DNA from: Snodgrassella alvi
Lineage (GTDB): Bacteria > Pseudomonadota > Gammaproteobacteria > Burkholderiales > Neisseriaceae
DNA: 64,000 nt
Assembly (NCBI RefSeq): GCF_040741455.2
Contig: NZ_CP160328.2
Location: forward strand, 496,001-560,000
Reading direction: 5' to 3'
Within the stretch, counting starts at the first letter, position 1. Every line of letters begins with the position of its first letter. A program made the translations under genes and the position numbers. Of this stretch, positions 59,431 through 64,000 are shown piece after piece. Under the pieces are notes generated by a model. It had not been told where the DNA came from. It did not search any database and saw only the letters and a list, made by a program, of their open reading frames with translations.

Positions 59431-59960
59431 TTTTACTTAGACAGCTATCTGGCTGTGGTTTTTGATGGGTTTATAAATAAAATCTGTGGCAGTCAGATAG
59501 CTTAGAAGATTAAAACATTGAAAAATAATATCGATTTTTTTGTTTTTATTTTTTTGATATTGAAACTGTACTGTGATGGATACGTGAATTAAGAGTATGA
59601 AACTTTACTTTTCTGACTAAATCAACTTTTACATGGATATTACTATTTAATGATTTAAATCTAGTATCCCATTTTTTTGTCTACTATTTAGATTTCTTCT
59701 CCAGTTTCTTCCTTATTTCTTGCTTAGAATATAGCTATTTGTTATCTCTGCGTTCTCAAATGCTGTCTTTAATATTTGTTTATTTTTTTCGTTAATATTC
59801 TGATTTTTCAAATCTATTTTCATAATACTCTTTTGCATTTTCAGCAGATGTTAGGTATTTGCCATATAATTTTCTTTACTTTACTTCAAAGTCGATATTT
59901 AATACCGTCATTTACTATCAATAACAGAACTAGCTTTGTTAAATGTAGAGAGACATCACC
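59431..59960. other. Non-coding region with an inverted repeat
   Basis: About 530 bp, T-rich on the plus strand. Just after the preceding gene, AGCTATCTGGCTG (59443-59455) pairs with CAGTCAGATAGCT (59490-59502), one G-T pair, 34-nt loop. No T-run follows. No coding frame is credible; a 62-codon hydrophobic frame at 59776 lacks a ribosome-binding site. Confidence 0.4.
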
Positions 59961-60350
59961 ATGAAAAAAATTACTGCATTGTCTGGGATTATTGCAATGG
60001 TTTCTATGCCGCTAATAGCTGCCGGTCAAGGAGGATTTACTGGTCCTTCTGTGTCCACGCAAAAGAGTAGATATAAAGACCCTAATGCCGCTATAACCAC
60101 TGTTACTCATGCCAAATCTTTGCCTGACGACAGTCGTGTAATTTTGCGTGGCAAAATAACCGAACGTATTTCGGATGATATGTATAAGTTTAAGGATGCT
60201 ACTGGGGTAATACATGTGGATATCGACCAAAAGCGTTGGAACGGACTAAGCGTCGGTCCACAGGATACCGTGGAAATTCAGGGAGAAGTAGATAAGGACT
60301 GGAATTCAGTAGAAATCGACGTGAAACATCTTCGTAAGATTGTGCCATAA
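59961..60350 (+). CDS. YgiW/YdeI-family periplasmic OB-fold protein
   Basis: The 129-residue protein has a signal peptide (MKKITALSGIIAMVSMPLIAA, cleavage near residue 22). The bacterial OB-fold (BOF) follows: GGFTGPS, TTVTHAKSLPDDSRVILRGKI, YKFKDATGVIHVDIDQKRWNG, and DTVEIQGEVDKDWNSVEIDVKHLRKI. YgiW/YdeI proteins are linked to tolerance of peroxide, metals and cationic peptides in enteric bacteria; the mechanism is unclear. GAGAG lies upstream of the ATG. It is monocistronic as far as seen. Confidence 0.88.
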   Translation: MKKITALSGIIAMVSMPLIAAGQGGFTGPSVSTQKSRYKDPNAAITTVTHAKSLPDDSRVILRGKITERISDDMYKFKDATGVIHVDIDQKRWNGLSVGPQDTVEIQGEVDKDWNSVEIDVKHLRKIVP

Positions 60351-60653
60351 ATCTAGCGATAAACAGCGCCTAAATGTTCAGGAGACGCTATCTTTGTTTT
60401 GTCTGAGTATGCGTTGATTTTGTTAGCCTGACTATGTCTGGCATGGCTTGTAGAAATATGTGACTAAATAATTTAATAAAAATATTATGCTGTATGATTA
60501 ATACTAATTAAAGTATAAGTATATCGGCTTTATGCCACAGCATGAGGAAATGAATGATAAAGGGTCGTTTGTCAGTTGCTGCTTTGTTGGTAAATATGTT
60601 TTGCCAGTTTGAATATATTGATTAAATATAATTTATAAATATCAGGTTTGTTT
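60351..60653. other. Non-coding region before the first transporter
   Basis: About 300 bp AT-rich, G over C on the plus strand. Should contain the transporter promoter; no convincing hexamers or hairpins chosen. Confidence 0.35.
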
Positions 60654-61973
60654 ATGTCTTTTCTGCAAATACTGTCTTTGGTATTGCTGGTATTGATACT
60701 GGTGTTATCTATCTGGCGACATGTAAATATTGGTTTATTGGGATTTTGTGCCGCTGCCGTAATGCTGGTGGCTTCACAGACTTATCCTGATAGTGGTATG
60801 GCCTCTCAAGCTCAGGCTTTAACTGCTAAAACGGTATTGGCTCATTTCCCAGGATCTATTGTGACGTTGTTGATCGGGGTGTCTTTACTGTTTGCTCATT
60901 TTGAACGCAGTGGCAGTCTCAGCTGGATTACCGATAAGGTCTATAAAACAATTGGTAATCATGCGATGCTGATTCCTTGGGTGGGTTATGTGTTTGGTCT
61001 GTTTATCTCAACGGCCGGTGCATTTTCTACGGCTACCATTACTTTACTGGTGCCGATTACGGCTGCTTTGGGCAGACGTTTGCCAAAAATATTTTTTATT
61101 TGTGAGGTGGCGGCTGTTGTAGGGGCGAATACTGGGGCATTATCACCTATTAATCCTGTAGGGATGGTGATTAAAGATGCTGCCAGCCATGCGAATGTGA
61201 GTTTCAACGGCTGGCAGCTCTGGTTGTTGGGAACGATTGTAAGTGCTGTGACAGTATTGATTTTGCAATTTATTTTTAGCCCTAAGAGGATGACAGATAG
61301 CCCAAAAGGCCAAAAACCTAGGCGTGGGCTGGCGCTGTTAAAACCGATAGCGGTGGATGACAGTGAGAAGAAACAATTGTGCCCTTCTTACGCTGTTTGC
61401 TCTACGCTGGCTGTGTTGCTGTTTATTGTGCTGGTGGTGTTTGCCGATGCTGATGTCGGTCTAACTTCGATTTCTCTGGCTGTGGCTTTGATGCTTTTGT
61501 TTCCGCAGCAAAGTAAGGATTTTGCTAAAAAGATTCCTTGGAATGCGGTAATTGTGATTAGCGGACTGCTGGTGTTTATTGGAACGATGATGTCAGTACA
61601 TGCGATGCAGGCTGTGGAAGAAAGCTTGCTAAGTATGACAAGCAATCAGATTATTCTGCTATTTATCATTGCTTATCTCACGACCTGCCTGAGTAATGTG
61701 GAATCATCGACTATCGGGGTAATTAGTTTGATGACGCCGATGATTTTCACCATTTTCGGTGGTTCTGAACATTTACCATTGATTTTGGCAGCCTGTACGG
61801 CACCAGCTCTGCTGAGTGTGATTAACCCGATTCATATTGCCGGCACGTTAATCGTCAGCTACACCGATGAGCAGCAACAGGATGCGATGTTTAGGCGTCT
61901 GCTGACTATCGCTTTTTTTACCATACCGATTATTCCGGGTGCCACAATGATTTTACCGGCTATTCTATTCTGA
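60654..61973 (+). CDS. MatC-like carboxylate transporter (SLC13/IT superfamily), copy 1
   Basis: This 439-residue inner-membrane protein has about 11 hydrophobic segments. The N-terminus (FLQILSLVLLVLILVLSIWRHVNIGLLG) looks like the MatC N-terminal domain of dicarboxylate carriers. Re-entrant-type loops AGAFSTATITLL near residue 120 and GANTGALSPINPVGM near 160, and SNVESSTIGVISLMTPM near 350, resemble the repeated motifs of ion transporters of the IT superfamily. Substrates in such families are malonate, succinate, malate or citrate; none can be chosen here. Start at ATG 60654 after CAGG. A close paralogue follows. Confidence 0.82.
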   Translation: MSFLQILSLVLLVLILVLSIWRHVNIGLLGFCAAAVMLVASQTYPDSGMASQAQALTAKTVLAHFPGSIVTLLIGVSLLFAHFERSGSLSWITDKVYKTIGNHAMLIPWVGYVFGLFISTAGAFSTATITLLVPITAALGRRLPKIFFICEVAAVVGANTGALSPINPVGMVIKDAASHANVSFNGWQLWLLGTIVSAVTVLILQFIFSPKRMTDSPKGQKPRRGLALLKPIAVDDSEKKQLCPSYAVCSTLAVLLFIVLVVFADADVGLTSISLAVALMLLFPQQSKDFAKKIPWNAVIVISGLLVFIGTMMSVHAMQAVEESLLSMTSNQIILLFIIAYLTTCLSNVESSTIGVISLMTPMIFTIFGGSEHLPLILAACTAPALLSVINPIHIAGTLIVSYTDEQQQDAMFRRLLTIAFFTIPIIPGATMILPAILF

Positions 61974-62318
61974 ATGTTACCGGCAGTCTGATGTTTTATG
62001 GGTGATGGATTGGATTTGTGCATAGAAAATATTCTGTGATTATGCAGCAGGTGCTTAGTTATTGCTTATTCAGCTGATAATTCATTTATTTTTGATTCAA
62101 GCTAACCAACTTTACTCTTTAATTTAATTCAAAAAATTAGTGATTAGGTTAATTTTTGTTTGTTTATTTTACCCAGATACTTTATAACGTAAACACATTT
62201 ATCTGAATATTTTGCTGTAAGAAACATACTGAAAGCTGAATAAATTTAAATTTTGTTTGATTAGTGTAAATTTCAACGCAACTTTTCTTTTCAGAATGAT
62301 AAAAAATCAGGACTACTT
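61974..62318. other. Non-coding region between the paired transporters
   Basis: About 345 bp of AT-rich DNA; the plus strand is G-rich at the start (61981-62040 has 18 G and 5 C by hand count). No clear terminator hairpin with T-run seen, so readthrough from copy 1 is possible. Confidence 0.35.
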
Positions 62319-63632
62319 ATGAACTTACCACAAATATTATCGCTCGTATTACTGGTTGTGATTTTGATTCTGGCTGTCTGGCGACATGTCAATATTGGTT
62401 TGCTGGGGTTCAGTGCAGCAGCTGTAATGGTGATGGTCTCTGCTTTAAGTGCAGATGGTTCTGCTGCTGAGACAGTGCTAAGCAGTAAGGCAGTGCTGAA
62501 TCATTTCCCCGGTGCCATTGTGACGCTGCTCATTGGTGTATCTTTATTGTTTGCCCATTTGGAAAAAAGCGGTGGGCTGAGTTGGTTTACCGATAAGGTA
62601 TACTCAAAAATGGGACATCGAACCCATTTGGTACCATGGATAGGCTATTTTATCGGTTTTGCCATTTCTACAGCCGGCGCGTTTTCTACTGCTTCGATTA
62701 CTTTGCTGGTTCCTGTAATAGCAGCTCTGGGCAGAAAACATCCCCGATTATTTTTTATCTGTGAAATGGCTGCAATTATCGGGGCGAATACTGGAGCTCT
62801 GTCTCCTATAAATCCCACTGGACAGGTTATTCTTGAGGCAGCAAAAAAAGCTCAAGTCATCTATAGCCCATGGCTAGTATGGTTTCTGGGGATGGTGCTC
62901 AGTTTTGTGCTGGTTATCGCTTTACAGATAGTTTTCCAAGAAAAACGGGTAGTTGATGTATCCGAATTGAGTAAGGGCAAAAAGGGTTATCTGTTACTTA
63001 AACCTGTGACTCAGGAAAGTTGTGACAATCATCAATTGCAGCCTTTTTATGCACTTTGTTCGACAATTGCGGTGCTGATTTTTCTGTTTCTGGTGATTTT
63101 TGCTAAGGCTAATGTTGGTTTAACTGCATTAACGTTAGCTGTGGTGATGATGCTGTTTTTCCCTAAAAACAGTAAGGATTTTGTGAAGAAGATTCCTTGG
63201 AATGCGGTAGTAGTAATCAGCGGGCTTTTGGTTTTTATCGGTACGATGATGCAGATTGATACCATGAAAGCTGTAGAACAAGGACTATTGAGTATGACCA
63301 GCAGTAAAATTGCGCTATTGTTTATGCTGGCCTATCTGACCACCTTCCTCAGTAATGTTGAATCTTCTACTCTTGGTGTAATCAGTCTAATGATTCCGAT
63401 GGTATTCACGATTTTCGGAGACTCACCACAGATTTCCCTGATTCTAGCAGCTTGTGCGGCCCCGGCTATGCTGAGTGTGGTTAATCCGATTCATATTGCA
63501 GGCACACTTGTTGTGAGTGTTACGGATGAAAAACAGCAGGAAACGATGTTTAAACGCTTACTGATTATCGCTTTTGCTACGGTACCTTTTTTCCCTGGTC
63601 TGGCTATGATTGTGCCGGCCATCATGATGTAA
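62319..63632 (+). CDS. MatC-like carboxylate transporter (SLC13/IT superfamily), copy 2
   Basis: A 437-residue paralogue aligned end to end with the preceding transporter without large gaps: LPQILSLVLLVVILILAVWRHVNIGLLGF, AGAFSTASITLL, IGANTGALSPINPTGQ, IPWNAVVVISGLLVFIGTMM, LSNVESSTLGVISLM, and NPIHIAGTLVVS. The loop after the ninth helix and the short segment at residues 45-55 differ most. The two may differ in substrate or regulation. The ATG at 62319 has a weak upstream ribosome-binding site. Downstream lies cca. Confidence 0.82.
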   Translation: MNLPQILSLVLLVVILILAVWRHVNIGLLGFSAAAVMVMVSALSADGSAAETVLSSKAVLNHFPGAIVTLLIGVSLLFAHLEKSGGLSWFTDKVYSKMGHRTHLVPWIGYFIGFAISTAGAFSTASITLLVPVIAALGRKHPRLFFICEMAAIIGANTGALSPINPTGQVILEAAKKAQVIYSPWLVWFLGMVLSFVLVIALQIVFQEKRVVDVSELSKGKKGYLLLKPVTQESCDNHQLQPFYALCSTIAVLIFLFLVIFAKANVGLTALTLAVVMMLFFPKNSKDFVKKIPWNAVVVISGLLVFIGTMMQIDTMKAVEQGLLSMTSSKIALLFMLAYLTTFLSNVESSTLGVISLMIPMVFTIFGDSPQISLILAACAAPAMLSVVNPIHIAGTLVVSVTDEKQQETMFKRLLIIAFATVPFFPGLAMIVPAIMM

Positions 63633-63819
63633 ACTGATAATGAAATACACACATTTGCCGATGAGTAAGCGCTGTTGGTGATACGGCTGGTAATTTCTGT
63701 TTTCTCTCTGTAGTTTTGCTGCTTAAGACAGGTGGACAGTTTGAGGGAATGCAAAAAGCGGTTAACAATTGGGCAGGAGTACGGCACAATTGACTTCTGT
63801 TTTCGACTGATATTTTCAT

Positions 63820-64000
63820 ATGCAGATTTATTTGGTTGGTGGTGCGGTAAGAGATAAATATTTGCAGCGTCCTGTGTCTGACCGCGACTGGGTAGTAGTG
63901 GGTGCTACAGCGGTAGAAATGTCTGAGGCTGGTTATCAGCCGGTGGGCAAAGATTTTCCGGTGTTTCTACATCCGCAAACACACGAAGAATATGCGCTGG
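63820..64000 (+). CDS. cca: CCA-adding tRNA nucleotidyltransferase, 3' end beyond window
   Basis: Cca adds or repairs the CCA end of tRNAs. Only the first 60 codons are present: [29 protein letters not shown], which is the nucleotidyltransferase head with the conserved GG-x-V-R-D and the catalytic DRD carboxylates, followed by [18 protein letters not shown], the usual continuation in the multifunctional class. The rest lies to the right of the window. The start is the first ATG of the conserved frame. Confidence 0.93.
   Translation, partial: MQIYLVGGAVRDKYLQRPVSDRDWVVVGATAVEMSEAGYQPVGKDFPVFLHPQTHEEYAL

Noticed and set aside
59776-59964. 62-codon plus-strand frame before the YgiW-like gene
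   Set aside because: Phe/Ile-rich composition follows from T-rich DNA; no ribosome-binding site and it overlaps the start of the real gene.

Overview
The window reads as a chromosomal segment of a moderately AT-rich member of the Neisseriaceae (Betaproteobacteria). The gene content and order support this: a GntR-sdhCDAB-sdhE-gltA-sucA-sucB-lpdA cluster, the metX-metW pair, ilvE followed by a small zinc-finger gene, and large PilC/PilY1 pilus-tip proteins. The base composition and the respiratory, TCA-centred gene set look like the bee-gut genus Snodgrassella. That genus call is inference from gene content, not from a sequence search. I see no phage, insertion sequence or CRISPR array.

Layout. 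0-13 kb: an FAD hydroxylase of ubiquinone synthesis cut by the left edge, pyrF-lapB-lapA, ilvE with a structured leader, trxB, fabI, mscL, a dihydroorotate-dehydrogenase-like flavoprotein, a GST, rlmJ, fbp and ppiB, many separated by clear intrinsic terminators. 13-19 kb, minus strand: a lipoprotein, a frameshifted DUF2867 gene, cysK, acnB and an M48 protease. 19-30 kb, plus strand: trkA-trkH, a lytic transglycosylase, an isochorismatase-fold hydrolase, tcdA-scpA, a tandem hotdog thioesterase, pncB and hslR, with uspA on the other strand. 30-43 kb, minus strand: a TIR-like gene, then the TCA gene block, and a GntR regulator divergent from mdh. 44-49 kb: metXW, argS, tRNA-Leu, and tRNA-Val/Asp/Val on the minus strand. 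49.7-57.3 kb: two tandem pilY1/pilC paralogues. 57.5-64 kb: ribA, a GAF-like gene, small stress-type proteins, two tandem MatC-like carboxylate transporters and the start of cca.

How the genes fit together. acnB, mdh, sdhCDAB/sdhE, gltA, sucAB and lpdA give most of the TCA cycle; fbp supplies a gluconeogenic step; the two MatC-like carriers could bring in dicarboxylates. The succinyl-CoA synthetase genes (sucCD), expected after lpdA in Neisseria, are absent here and a lone TIR-like gene sits in that place. A perfect palindrome beside the GntR gene is a candidate operator for this metabolic block.

Most notable points: (1) plus-strand composition flips from C/A-rich to G/T-rich between the two pilY1 copies, an origin-type skew switch; (2) the sucCD gap with the TIR-like gene; (3) a reconstructable frameshift in the DUF2867 gene; (4) the GntR palindrome; (5) a leader with competing hairpins before ilvE. 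I found no clearly new multi-gene system.
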